Below, piece after piece: positions 36,040-44,499 of a stretch of DNA of 64,000 bases (within the stretch, counting starts at the first letter, position 1; every line of letters begins with the position of its first letter). The translations under genes and the position numbers were made by a program. Origin of the DNA: Bordetella sp. H567. GTDB taxonomy: Bacteria; Pseudomonadota; Gammaproteobacteria; Burkholderiales; Burkholderiaceae_B. Below the pieces are notes generated by a model. That model saw only the letters and a program-made list of their open reading frames with translations, was not told the DNA's origin and did not search any database. Location: the NCBI RefSeq assembly GCF_001704295.1, contig NZ_CP012334.1, positions 942,084 to 1,006,083 on the forward strand, given 5' to 3'.

Positions 36040-37887
36040 GTGGGGCCGCGCCGCCGTCCTCCGGATGGCCAGCGGGATCGAATCGCAGCGCCGCGGCACA
36101 ACAGGGGATCACGTTTCCCGTCATGGGATCCCATCGTCCTGGGTTTCTTCGTCATGATCGCCTGCACTCCTCCCATCCCGCACGTCCCCGCACCGGACGA
36201 CACCAGCGGCTTCCCCGCATCGCCCGCGCCAGGCGCGGCGGCGCCGGATGGCGCCCATGCGCATGCCGCCAGCGCGGCGCAGCTTTTCGAGGCCGCCGTT
36301 CCGGACGACCCGCTCTTCCCGTATCAATGGCACCTGAAGAACACCGGGCAGCACGTCTTTGGGGATACGCGGCCCCAGGCCGGCGTCGACTTGAACCTGG
36401 GTACGCTGCACCAGCAGGGCATCACAGGCAAGGGCGTGGTCGTCGCCATCCACGAACCCGGCCGCATCGATCCGGACCACGAAGACCTGGCGCCCAATCT
36501 GCTGGCCCGCCATCCGCTGGACCGGGCCACCGCGGGGGATTTCGATGTGGCCCACGCCACCGCCACCGCGGGCATCATTGCCGCCGTGGAAGGCAATGGC
36601 AAAGGCGGCGGAAGCATTGCGCCGGGGGCGCAGCTGATCGATATGGCGGCGCCCGGCGCGGGCGATCTGCCCCGGGCGCGGCTGCATAACCTGAGCGGCG
36701 GGAGCTCGCCCGTCCTCTTCACGCCGTACTCGGCCGCGGAATATCCGGACCAGGATGTGGACGGCGGCAGCGGCGACCTCTTCATCAAGTCCGGCGGCAA
36801 TGAATTCGAAAGCGCCGAAAAAATCGGCGTCAGCGCGCAGGCCTGCAGCGCGGCGACCGGCGGCACCGGCACCAGCTGCCTGACCGCGGCGGCGGAATCC
36901 ATGAACGCCATGGCGAGGGTGGTGACGGTCGCATCGGTGAATGCCGCCGGCGTGAAGGCTTCCTACTCCAGCTCCGGTTCAACGCTATGGGTGTCCGGCC
37001 TGGGCGGCGAGTATGGCCATGAAAGGCAGTACGTGACCGATTCCGGTGCCGTGGGGCTTCCCAACGTTGCCGATGCGCACCTATACGCGCCGGCCATCGT
37101 GACGACCGATATGTCCGGCGCGGACCGTGGCCTGAACCGCGACCGGCCCGGCTCGCCGCGCTACAACGCCCTCGATGGCGGCAGCCTGTCCAGCGTCGAC
37201 GCCAGCGGCGACTACACCGCGCGGGCCAACGGCACGTCGGCCGCCGCGCCCACCGTGACGGGCGTGACCGCGCTGATGCTGCAGGCCAATCCCGCGCTGA
37301 CCTGGCGCGACATCAAGTACATCCTGGCCACCACCGCGCGCCAGATCGACCCCGACCGGCAGAAGATCGTCTGGCAGGGGCTGGTGCTGGACGATGGCTG
37401 GGTCACCAATGCCGCGGGCCGCGCCTTCAGCAACTGGTACGGCTACGGACTGGTGGACGCAACCGCCGCCGTGCAGGCCGCGCAGCGCCACACGCCCCTG
37501 GGGCCGCTGCGCAATACCGGCTGGCTGGCGACCGCGGACAAGGAAGCGCCCGTCGCCGCCAGGGAGGCGGCGGCGTCTGGGCCCCGCATCACCGTGGATG
37601 ACGATATGAAGATCGAGACGGTACAGCTGCGCTTGCGGACGACGCACAAGAATCCCAACCAGCTGCATATCGTGCTGACGTCTCCATCAGGCACGTCCAG
37701 CATCATCCTGCCGGCGCATACCCTGGTCGCGCTGCCTGACGGCGCGTTCTCCATAGACCTGACGGCGTCCAATGCCTTCCTGGACGAGTCGGCACGCGGC
37801 ACCTGGACGCTGCGCGTGGTCGACGCGAAGGACCCGGCGCCCACAAGCGCGGTCGTGTCCTGGGAACTGCGCGTACTGGGGCATTGA
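36040..37887 (+). CDS. S8 (kexin-like) protease with P domain and altered active-site Asp
   Basis: This 615-residue product (GTG start, uncertain) has a hydrophobic segment ending FVMIAC near residue 42, a possible lipoprotein signal. A subtilase domain and a C-terminal proprotein-convertase P domain (about residues 495-615) follow. The His (H172, in HATATAG), oxyanion Asn (N254, SGGN) and Ser (S400, GTSAAAP) are present. At the Asp position the sequence reads VAIHEPG, so the usual Asp of V(V/I)D(D/T)G aligns best with Glu139. It may therefore be weakly active or use another acid. Alternative start: ATG 36154, which would remove most of the signal. Confidence 0.75.
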   Translation: MGPRRRPPDGQRDRIAAPRHNRGSRFPSWDPIVLGFFVMIACTPPIPHVPAPDDTSGFPASPAPGAAAPDGAHAHAASAAQLFEAAVPDDPLFPYQWHLKNTGQHVFGDTRPQAGVDLNLGTLHQQGITGKGVVVAIHEPGRIDPDHEDLAPNLLARHPLDRATAGDFDVAHATATAGIIAAVEGNGKGGGSIAPGAQLIDMAAPGAGDLPRARLHNLSGGSSPVLFTPYSAAEYPDQDVDGGSGDLFIKSGGNEFESAEKIGVSAQACSAATGGTGTSCLTAAAESMNAMARVVTVASVNAAGVKASYSSSGSTLWVSGLGGEYGHERQYVTDSGAVGLPNVADAHLYAPAIVTTDMSGADRGLNRDRPGSPRYNALDGGSLSSVDASGDYTARANGTSAAAPTVTGVTALMLQANPALTWRDIKYILATTARQIDPDRQKIVWQGLVLDDGWVTNAAGRAFSNWYGYGLVDATAAVQAAQRHTPLGPLRNTGWLATADKEAPVAAREAAASGPRITVDDDMKIETVQLRLRTTHKNPNQLHIVLTSPSGTSSIILPAHTLVALPDGAFSIDLTASNAFLDESARGTWTLRVVDAKDPAPTSAVVSWELRVLGH

Positions 37888-38007
37888 GCACATGGCCCGC
37901 ACGACGCAACCATCCGCGCGCGCCGGGCGCCTGCGCCCCTGCGCCGGATTGTTCCGGCGCGTGGGCGCATGGAGCCTGCTGGCCGTGGGCGGCGTGTCTT
38001 TCTGGAT

Positions 38008-39024
38008 CTACGTCGGCCGTACCGACAAGACGATCTTGCCGAAGATACCGCCCGCTTCCATCCATGCGTGGGCCTGGGCGGCCTGCGCCAGAGGGAATAC
38101 CTTTTCCACGATGGGCGTGGCACGGCCGTCCGCGATACCAGGCAGCGCGCGCTCGCTGAACTCCCTGACGATGGCGGCCTTTTCCGGCGCCGGGCGCGAG
38201 CGCAGGACGCTGCCGATGATCTGTTGACGCTTGACCATCATCAGGGCCAGGTTCAGCTCGGCCTTGATGCCGGACATGACGCCGATGATCACCAGGCGTC
38301 CGCCGGCGGCCAGCGAATTCATGTTCGGTGCGAGATAGCGGGCGCCGATATGGTCCAGGATCACGTCGGCGCCTTTCTTGTTCGTGATGGTCTTGACTTC
38401 GGCCGCGAAGTCCGGCGTTGCACGGTAGTCGATGACGTGATGCGCGCCCAGCACCTTGAGCCGGTCTTCCTTGCCGGGCGATGCCGTCACGATCAGGCGC
38501 GCGCGCGGGGCCAGTGCGCGGCACAGCAGCAGGGCGGCCGTGTTCACGCCGCCGCCACCGCCATGCAGGAGCGCGGTATCGCCGTCGCGCAGGCCGCCCA
38601 CCATGAACACGTTCAAATAGGCGGTGATATAGGTCTCGCAGACGCAGGCGGCGGTCTCGAAGTCCATGCCCTCGGGGATGCGCATTAGCAGGTCGGCCCG
38701 TGCGCGCGCGTATTCCGCATAGCCGCCGCCCCCGACCAAGGTCATGACGCGGTCGCCGGGCCGCCAGTCGCGCACGTCCGGGGCCACGGCCTCCACGACG
38801 CCGGCCACTTCCAGGCCCAGGATGTCGGACTCGCCCGGCGGCGGCGGGTAATTGCCCTCCCGCTGGACGATGTCCGGACGATTGACGGACGTGGCGTGGA
38901 CGCGGATCAGGACTTCGCCCGGTCCGGCGACCGGTCGCGGCGCATCGCCGTAGTACAGGACGTCGGCCGTTCCCGGCTCGCGCATCAATATGGCCTTCAT
39001 GGTGGCGCCTGCATCGTTGCTCAT
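38008..39024 (-). CDS. zinc-free quinone oxidoreductase (MDR superfamily)
   Basis: This 338-residue medium-chain reductase starts MKAILMREPG after eight extra residues. It has NRPDIVQREGNYPPPPG, LGLEVAGVVEAV and the nucleotide-binding LLHGGGGGVNTAALLL. The catalytic zinc ligands of alcohol dehydrogenases are absent, as in the QOR/PIG3 group. It should reduce quinones or enals with NADPH. It lies downstream of the TauD-like gene on the same strand, 85 bp apart, and may be co-transcribed. Confidence 0.88.
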   Translation of the reverse strand: MSNDAGATMKAILMREPGTADVLYYGDAPRPVAGPGEVLIRVHATSVNRPDIVQREGNYPPPPGESDILGLEVAGVVEAVAPDVRDWRPGDRVMTLVGGGGYAEYARARADLLMRIPEGMDFETAACVCETYITAYLNVFMVGGLRDGDTALLHGGGGGVNTAALLLCRALAPRARLIVTASPGKEDRLKVLGAHHVIDYRATPDFAAEVKTITNKKGADVILDHIGARYLAPNMNSLAAGGRLVIIGVMSGIKAELNLALMMVKRQQIIGSVLRSRPAPEKAAIVREFSERALPGIADGRATPIVEKVFPLAQAAQAHAWMEAGGIFGKIVLSVRPT

Positions 39025-39109
39025 CCTGGTCTCCGTCTGGGGAAAGGCCGCGGCGCCGCGCGCCGTGTAGCGGGATGCGCCCGCCGGTGGGCGCGTCCCG
39101 CCGCGGACA

Positions 39110-39994
39110 TCATGCGGCGATGGCGTCTTGCATATCGTAAGGCACGGTGGCCGCGCCCTTGATCTGCGTGCGGTGCATGATGCGGCTGACGCTGGGATCG
39201 AAGGCATCGCGGCGATGCAGCGTGCAGCGGTTGTCCCACAGGATCAGGTCATGCGGCTGCCATTCCTGGCGGAAGGTGAATTCCGGCTGGGTCGCATGCG
39301 CCCACAGCTGGTCCAGCAGTTCGTTGCTTTCGTCCAGCGGCAGGCCGACGATATAGCTGTTGCGGCGGCGGCCCAGGTACAGGGCGGCACGGCCGGTTTC
39401 CGGATGGCGCACCACCAGCGGATGGCGCGAGCCCGGCGCTTCGCGCGGGTCGGTGACTTCCTTCATGCCCTTGCGCATCATGCCGGCGCTGTTATAGGTG
39501 GCGTCGTGGATGGCGCGGCGGCCGGCGATGGCCTGCTTGAGCGCGGACGGCAGCGTTTCGTAGGCCAAATACATATTGGCCCAGAAGGTGTCGCCGCCGC
39601 TGGGCGGGACGTCCAGCGCATGCAGCAGCGCGGCCATGGGCGGCGTGTCGATATAGGTCATGTCGCAATGCCAGACCGCTTCGCCGTCGCCCAGGTTGCC
39701 GATCGGCACGCCGTCCTTCTTCACGTTGGAGATGACGTTGATCTCCGGGAATTCCACCAGGAAGGGCTTGCCGTAGGGATTCGGGCCCGGGGGGTCCAGT
39801 TCGCCGAAGACCCGGCTCAGCGCCAGCAGTTCGGGATCGCTCAACAGCTGGCCGCGAAAGCGCAGGACCAGGTGCTCGCCCCAGGCGCGCTTGAGCGCCG
39901 CGACGTCGGCGGCAGCCAGCGGCGCGCGCAGATCCAATCCGGAAATTTCGGCGCCAAGCGCCGGCGCGAGAGGAGTAACGGTAATCGAAGACAT
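39110..39994 (-). CDS. TauD/TfdA-family 2-oxoglutarate dioxygenase
   Basis: This 294-residue Fe(II)/2OG oxygenase has the HxD metal motif in VWHCDMTY. The distal His is in LWDNRCTLHRRDAF, and the 2OG-binding Arg in the following RIMHRTQIKG. Family members hydroxylate taurine, 2,4-D, alkyl sulfates or gamma-butyrobetaine; this substrate is unknown. The ATG at 39994 gives the usual ITVTPLAPALGAEISGLDL start. A LysR gene is divergent from it and probably its regulator. Confidence 0.88.
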   Translation of the reverse strand: MSSITVTPLAPALGAEISGLDLRAPLAAADVAALKRAWGEHLVLRFRGQLLSDPELLALSRVFGELDPPGPNPYGKPFLVEFPEINVISNVKKDGVPIGNLGDGEAVWHCDMTYIDTPPMAALLHALDVPPSGGDTFWANMYLAYETLPSALKQAIAGRRAIHDATYNSAGMMRKGMKEVTDPREAPGSRHPLVVRHPETGRAALYLGRRRNSYIVGLPLDESNELLDQLWAHATQPEFTFRQEWQPHDLILWDNRCTLHRRDAFDPSVSRIMHRTQIKGAATVPYDMQDAIAA

Positions 39995-40100
39995 GATGTT
40001 GGCCTGTGCGTGCTGGTGTGGGGGCCCGTCCCGCGTGATGCCGGGATTGCCTGGCGGGTTGCGGACGGGGCGGTAGCGGGGCCAATATAGCAATGGTGGG

Positions 40101-40132
40101 TAATGCCGTAAATGATATATATAAGGCATACC
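40101..40132. promoter_or_regulatory. inverted repeat in the TauD/LysR promoter region
   Basis: TAATGCC (40101-40107) and GGCATAC (40125-40131) form an inverted repeat around a 17-bp A+T-rich spacer containing ATATATATA. It lies between the divergent dioxygenase and LysR genes, about 30 bp before the LysR start, and is a likely LysR binding site. Confidence 0.45.
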
Positions 40133-40158
40133 GTTATACTGAATTCGTATCTGACGCC

Positions 40159-41100
40159 ATGCCTAAACAGAAATCCCTGCAGCGCCGCCATATCGAAGCC
40201 CTGGTGGCCGTCGGCGAGAGCCGGTCGGTGCACCGCGCCGCGCGCGAGCTGGGCGTACCGCAGCCTGTGCTGTCGCGCCTGCTGGCCGAGGCCGAGGCGC
40301 TGATCGGGGCGCGCCTGTTCGAGCGCTCCAGCCATGGCAGCGTGCCGACGGCCCAGGGCAGGCTGGTCCTGCCCCGCGCCCGCTTCGCCCTGCGTACGAT
40401 GGAGCGTCTGAACGACCTGACGGCGGGCGACGCGCCACCGATCCGGCTGGGCTGTATCCCGCGCGCCATGCACACCCTGTTGCCGCATTTGCTGGAGCGC
40501 GTCTATCCGGATGGCGCCCTGGCGTCCACGGACAAGGCCGGGACGCAGGACGCCGCCATGCGCTTCGAAGTGCGCGAAGGCAATTCCGTCGCGCTGTTCA
40601 ACGCCTTGGCCGCGGGTGAGCTGGAATTCGCGATCCTGCGTGGCAGCGTGCAGGATACGAGCGACGAATGGGTGGTCGAGCGCTTGTTCGACGAACGTAC
40701 CGTCATCTACTGCGCCGCGGACCATCCCGGCATTCCGGAAGGACAGGTATCGCTATCGCGGCTGGCGGCGCTGGGCTGGACCTTGCCCGAACGGGGCACG
40801 ACCTCGCGCGGCGCCTTCGATGCCTTCTGGAGCGAAAACGGCCTGCCGCCGATCAAGCCGCTGATGGAAACGCGCTCCTTCGAAGCCAACCTGGCATTGG
40901 TGGCCGCGTCGCGGCTGGTGTCCATCGCGCCGGAATCCATCGTGCGCCGCCACGTGGGCTTCGGCGTGCTGCGCATCGTCAAGGTCAGGCGCGCATTGCC
41001 CATCAACCCCGTGATGCTGGCGTTTCACCGGATGTCGCTGGAAGACCCCTTATTGAGCCGCTTCCATCGTTATCTGGTGGAAGCAGCGCGCATGCGCTGA
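40159..41100 (+). CDS. LysR-family transcriptional regulator
   Basis: This 313-residue regulator has an N-terminal winged helix (RRHIEALVAVGESRSVHRAARELGVPQP, then LIGARLFERSSHGSVPTAQG) and a type 2 periplasmic-binding-like effector domain. It is divergent from the TauD-like gene by 164 bp, so it most likely controls that gene and itself. The ATG at 40159 matches the normal N-terminus; an in-frame ATG at 40093 would add 22 residues. Confidence 0.92.
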   Translation: MPKQKSLQRRHIEALVAVGESRSVHRAARELGVPQPVLSRLLAEAEALIGARLFERSSHGSVPTAQGRLVLPRARFALRTMERLNDLTAGDAPPIRLGCIPRAMHTLLPHLLERVYPDGALASTDKAGTQDAAMRFEVREGNSVALFNALAAGELEFAILRGSVQDTSDEWVVERLFDERTVIYCAADHPGIPEGQVSLSRLAALGWTLPERGTTSRGAFDAFWSENGLPPIKPLMETRSFEANLALVAASRLVSIAPESIVRRHVGFGVLRIVKVRRALPINPVMLAFHRMSLEDPLLSRFHRYLVEAARMR

Positions 41101-41260
41101 CCCCTGAGCCGGCCCCTGTGCGCCCGGCTCGGCGTGATATGCCGACCAATGCAGGGCACGAATTCAAAAGGGAAAAGGCGCAGCGTAAAAGCCGATCCCC
41201 GGGCGTGGCGCCATGATGGCGCCAGGTCGCACGTCCCTCAGGCTAACGCAAGGTGTCGAT

Positions 41261-41615
41261 ATGAATCATCCCGCGAAAGAGATTACGTTCCTATGCGCGT
41301 TCCAGACGGTTATGGGCAATTATCTTACCGTTCCCTCGGGCGGTGGGCTCGTGATTGGCTCCGACACCAGCCCCGGCAAGTACTCCACCTTTGACTATTT
41401 CGGCGACAGCGGTTTGATCGCCCTGGACGAGTTTCCCGATCTTTACCTGGGCTGCACGGGGGACAAAGGCTATCTGACCACTGTGGATAGAAAGTCCGCG
41501 GTCCCATTCACAATGCCGCAGTCCGGTACCCAGGACGAGGTCGTTTCCGCGCGCCGAATGGAAGGCGTCGAATGCGCGGTTCGGCTTGGCGCTGCCGGAC
41601 TGCTGGCCGGCTTGA
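41261..41615 (+). pseudogene. small beta-rich protein gene, probably frameshifted near its 3' end
   Basis: From ATG 41261 the frame reads MNHPAKEITFLCAFQTVMGNY and continues with natural-looking beta-rich sequence (LTVPSGGGLVIGSD, IALDEFPDLYLG) for about 95 codons. The same frame then turns low-complexity and runs 137 bp into the convergent phnN gene, stopping at 41776. A +1 shift around 41525-41560 instead gives RAEWKASNARFGLALPDCWPA and a stop at 41613-41615, just short of phnN. A one-base indel is the simplest reading. The GNYLTVPSGG pattern recalls fascin or beta-trefoil repeats, but no family is claimed. Base composition is less GC-rich than its neighbours. Confidence 0.5.
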
Positions 41616-41639
41616 TGTCGCGCTGCGCCCGGTCCGGTG

Positions 41640-42203
41640 TTATGCATGCCGTTGCCGTGCGATCTCCAGCAGTTTTTTCGCCGCTTGTTCTGGCGCGTCG
41701 TTATTGTCCAGGGCGACGTATGCGCAACCCACGGGCACGTCGAATGTCGCCACCGCGCGCGCCAGCCTTTCCGTAATGGCTTGCCCGCTTTCGCGGGCGC
41801 GACCGGTCAGGCGCTGTTTCAGCGTCCGCGCATCGACGACGATTTCCACCGCGCACAGGCCGGGATAGCGCGCGCAGGCCTGTGGCAGATAGGCCCTGGA
41901 CCCGTTCACCAGCACGGTTACGCCCGCGGCCATCCAGGCATCGATTTCCACGCCTATGCCGTAGGCCAGTCCATGGCTGCGCCAGGACAACGCGAAGCAG
42001 CCCAGGTCTTCGCGTCGCGCGAATTCTTCTTCCGTCAGTGCCACGGAGGCTTCATCCGCCCCGCTGGGCCGCGTGATATAGCGATGCGCGACCAGCAGGC
42101 GATCCTCGGGCGTGCTCATGGCGCGTACGTGCCGCAGCAGCGTGTCCTTGCCGCTTCCCGAAGCGCCCATGACGTAGATCAGGGGGGGCGTATCCGGATT
42201 CAC
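41640..42203 (-). CDS. phnN: PhnN, ribose 1,5-bisphosphate phosphokinase
   Basis: This 187-residue kinase of the guanylate-kinase fold has the P-loop MGASGSGKDTLL and the substrate region ITRPSGADEASVALTEEEF. PhnN makes PRPP from ribose 1,5-bisphosphate and ATP, the last step of C-P lyase phosphonate use. The start is GTG at 42201-42203, overlapping the stop of the upstream DUF1045 gene as GTGA. AGGAGGG lies eight bases before it and belongs to a dispersed repeat. A longer in-frame ATG at 42254 lies within that repeat and was not chosen. Confidence 0.9.
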   Translation of the reverse strand: MNPDTPPLIYVMGASGSGKDTLLRHVRAMSTPEDRLLVAHRYITRPSGADEASVALTEEEFARREDLGCFALSWRSHGLAYGIGVEIDAWMAAGVTVLVNGSRAYLPQACARYPGLCAVEIVVDARTLKQRLTGRARESGQAITERLARAVATFDVPVGCAYVALDNNDAPEQAAKKLLEIARQRHA

Positions 42204-43180
42204 CGTTGTACCCTCCTGTCGCCGCGCGATTCGTCCCCCTGTGAGGGAGCGCACCCTTCCGGCGGCCGCGCGGGCGCGTCGGACGATGTGCCCTCCTGTC
42301 GCTGCGCGACGTCCTCCCCGTGGGAGGGAGCACGCCCTTCGGACGGCCGCGCGGGCGCGTCGGACGATGTGCCCTCCTGTCGCTGCGCGACGTCCTCCCC
42401 GTGGGAGGGAGCACGCCCTTCGGGCGGCCGCGCGGGCGTGCTCATGGACGCCTCATCGTCCATATAACCGGCGCCGGCTGCGTCGCGCACGGAGCCGTCG
42501 AAATGGTAGTGCCGCGCCGCCAGGAAGGGATCGTCGGGGCGTGGCTGTACGTACACGCTGACGGCTTCCACCGGCATGGCGCCATCCAGCGCGCGGCCCG
42601 CACGGGCGCGCAGCAACTCTTCCGCATGGTCCAGTTCGGTGGGGCCCAGTTGCCCGGTCAAGGTGATATGGAACGTGAACGTGTCGAAGACGTAGGGATA
42701 GCCCCATTCGGCCAGCATGCGTTGCTGCGGCAGGGTGAGCTGATCCGGGCGGCGCCGCGCGATCTCGGCGGGCGTCGGCGGCGCGCGATAGGCATCGAGG
42801 TCGCGCACCATGCGGTCGGCCAGGGCGCGCACCCGCGCGTGCATGCCGGCGTCGTCGGGCAGGCACCACGCCAGGAAGCCGCGCAGCGCGCGCAGCGTCA
42901 GCGCGATGCGAAAGGGTGCTTGCATGCGGGCCAGCGCGCGAACCGCTTCGTCCAGGGCCGCCGCCGTGGTGCCGGGGCGCAGGCGAAAGGGCGGCTTGAG
43001 CGTGGCATGCAGCCCGTAGTGCCGTGGCGCGTCCGTCCACGCATCCAGCCGGGGATCGTCCGTCCGGCAGCGCGGGATGCGCCGGCCGGTGTCTTCATCC
43101 CGGCCCAGCCAGGCGCTGCCGAGTTCGCGCCAGGGGCCGACGGGCGCCAGATAAACGGCGTAGCGATAAGCCTGCGGCAT
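42200..43180 (-). CDS. 2H phosphoesterase (DUF1045) of the C-P lyase locus, with repeat-encoded tail
   Basis: The first about 245 of 326 residues are a DUF1045 protein with the two HxT motifs of 2H phosphoesterases: HYGLHATLKPPF (HAT 58-60) and FHITLTGQL (HIT 171-173). 2H enzymes hydrolyse cyclic phosphates. PhnP, which opens the ribosyl cyclic phosphate in E. coli, is not in this window, so this protein may do that job. Residues 249-326 are foreign: nearly three copies of a 27-residue unit rich in Pro, Arg, Glu and Ser, encoded by dispersed-repeat DNA. Its stop overlaps the phnN start. Confidence 0.85.
   Translation of the reverse strand: MPQAYRYAVYLAPVGPWRELGSAWLGRDEDTGRRIPRCRTDDPRLDAWTDAPRHYGLHATLKPPFRLRPGTTAAALDEAVRALARMQAPFRIALTLRALRGFLAWCLPDDAGMHARVRALADRMVRDLDAYRAPPTPAEIARRRPDQLTLPQQRMLAEWGYPYVFDTFTFHITLTGQLGPTELDHAEELLRARAGRALDGAMPVEAVSVYVQPRPDDPFLAARHYHFDGSVRDAAGAGYMDDEASMSTPARPPEGRAPSHGEDVAQRQEGTSSDAPARPSEGRAPSHGEDVAQRQEGTSSDAPARPPEGCAPSQGDESRGDRRVQR
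42211..42444. repeat. tandem array of dispersed repeat family A inside the DUF1045 3' end
   Basis: Three units start at CCCTCC positions 42211, 42291 and 42372, with periods of 80 and 81 bp. The last two are nearly identical; the first is more diverged. They match the repeat after pgk (13447-13571). Because the period is 27 codons, the array is open in the DUF1045 frame. Its terminal AGGAGGG serves phnN. Confidence 0.9.
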
Positions 43181-43192
43181 GGTGTGTGCCCC

Positions 43193-44389
43193 TCAGGCGG
43201 CGGCGCGTGCCAGGCGGTTGTCGAAATGGCGCGCGGCATAGCGCAGGCGGCCACCGACGATGGCGGCGCACACCCGCGGGACCTCCGGTACGCTGTCGTC
43301 CACCACGATGGCGTCGGCCGTCATGCCGGTATCCAGGATGCCGCGGTCGCGCAGCCCCGCCGCGCGCGCGGGGTTGCGCGACACCAGCGCCCAGGCCTGT
43401 TCCAGCGGCAGGACGCCGCGGCTGGCCAGCTTCATCACGGCGGTCAGCTGGGCCGGATAGTAGTAGTCGGACGCCAGGACGTCGCACAGGCCCGCGCGGA
43501 TCATCTCCGTGGCGTCGGGCGCGTTGGTGTGGCTTCCGCCGCGCACGACATTCGGCGCGCCGAACACGATGGCATCGCCCAGCGAGCGGGCCACCTGCGC
43601 GGCTTCCGCGGTCAGCGGGAACTCCGCCACCTTGCAGCCCAGCTGGTGGTAATAGCGGCGCGTCGCCGGATCCCGGTCGTCGTGCGACGCGACCTCCAGG
43701 CCCGCTTCGCGCGCGCAGTCGGTCAGTTCCCGCATGGCGCCGGCGACCGCATCGGCCGACTCCATGGCCGCGCGGATGCGGTCCTGGAAGGTATCGAGGT
43801 CGCATTCCGCGCGTTCGGCGTACTGCAGCAGCTTGCGATCGTCGCCCAGCCGCTTGGTCATGCTGGGAAGATGGTCGTTCAAGGCCAGGAAACGCACCTT
43901 GCCCGCGCGGATCCACGATTGCGCGACGTCCACGCCGGCCACGTGATGGGTCTCGAAGCGCAGGTGCACATAATGGCGCGCACCGAGCAGCCGCTGCATG
44001 CGGTCCAGCGCGTCGAACATGCGCATGGCGTAGGGTTCGCCGCGCAGGCCGCCTTCCCAGGACAGCGTCAGGCCGTGGAATTCGGTGGTAATGCCGTTGG
44101 CGAGCAACTGGCGGTCGACGTCGAGCAGCGCGCCGTCGTAGGGAAAGGTCACGCCGGGCCGCGGCATGACGGCGCGTTCAAAGGCGTCGCCGTGCAGGTC
44201 CACGATGCCTGGCAGCACCAGCAGATCGCCGGCATCGAATTCGGCGTGCGCCTGACCGGCGCCGATCCGCGCATCGGCGATGCGCTCCTGTTCGAAGGAC
44301 AGGCAGGCGGGGCCCACTCCCTGGGCCGTCAATACGCGGCTACCGCTGATGCCGCTCAGGAAATGGGAAGGCGAGTTGTCTGGATGCAT
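43193..44389 (-). CDS. phnM: PhnM, first copy (ribosyl-phosphonate triphosphate diphosphohydrolase)
   Basis: This 398-residue amidohydrolase has the metal motif LPGIVDLHGDAFERAVMPRPG. Later it has EVASHDDRDPAT, VFGAPNVVRGGSHT and DVLASDYYYP, as in PhnM. PhnM removes pyrophosphate from alpha-D-ribose 1-methylphosphonate 5-triphosphate. It is a divergent paralogue of the phnM at 50190-51392. ATG 44389 has AGGTGGA upstream, better than GTG 44398. It leads a phnM-DUF1045-phnN operon with its own putative PhnF operator. Confidence 0.9.
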   Translation of the reverse strand: MHPDNSPSHFLSGISGSRVLTAQGVGPACLSFEQERIADARIGAGQAHAEFDAGDLLVLPGIVDLHGDAFERAVMPRPGVTFPYDGALLDVDRQLLANGITTEFHGLTLSWEGGLRGEPYAMRMFDALDRMQRLLGARHYVHLRFETHHVAGVDVAQSWIRAGKVRFLALNDHLPSMTKRLGDDRKLLQYAERAECDLDTFQDRIRAAMESADAVAGAMRELTDCAREAGLEVASHDDRDPATRRYYHQLGCKVAEFPLTAEAAQVARSLGDAIVFGAPNVVRGGSHTNAPDATEMIRAGLCDVLASDYYYPAQLTAVMKLASRGVLPLEQAWALVSRNPARAAGLRDRGILDTGMTADAIVVDDSVPEVPRVCAAIVGGRLRYAARHFDNRLARAAA

Positions 44390-44435
44390 GGGGTCCACCT
44401 GTAGAACCTTGTAGGGTAGCGGTCTTGGATGACGA

Positions 44436-44453
44436 ACAGATGTCTAGATGTCT
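44436..44453 (-). promoter_or_regulatory. putative PhnF operator upstream of first phnM
   Basis: An 8-bp direct repeat AGATGTCTAGATGTCT lies at 44438-44453. Within it GTCTAGAT matches the HutC/PhnF-type GntR consensus GTMTAKAC at seven of eight positions. It sits about 50 bp upstream of the phnM start. A related element lies before phnG. Confidence 0.5.
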
Positions 44454-44499
44454 TCGCGGGGGTGCCGGCAAGGGCGGCGGGCTTTCGTACGGCAACGTC

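Noticed and set aside
37892-38227. 111-codon ORF after the S8 protease with a possible membrane segment
   Set aside because: Two thirds of it is antisense to the 3' end of the quinone oxidoreductase gene and reads as shadow sequence; no Shine-Dalgarno was seen.
42211-42444. Possible CRISPR array
   Set aside because: Three adjoining units of 80/81 bp without distinct spacers and no cas genes; it is a plain tandem repeat.
42241-42561. Plus-strand ORF with repeated ARARRTMCPPVAARRPPRG-like peptide
   Set aside because: Shadow of the family A array; the minus strand is the coding one for DUF1045.
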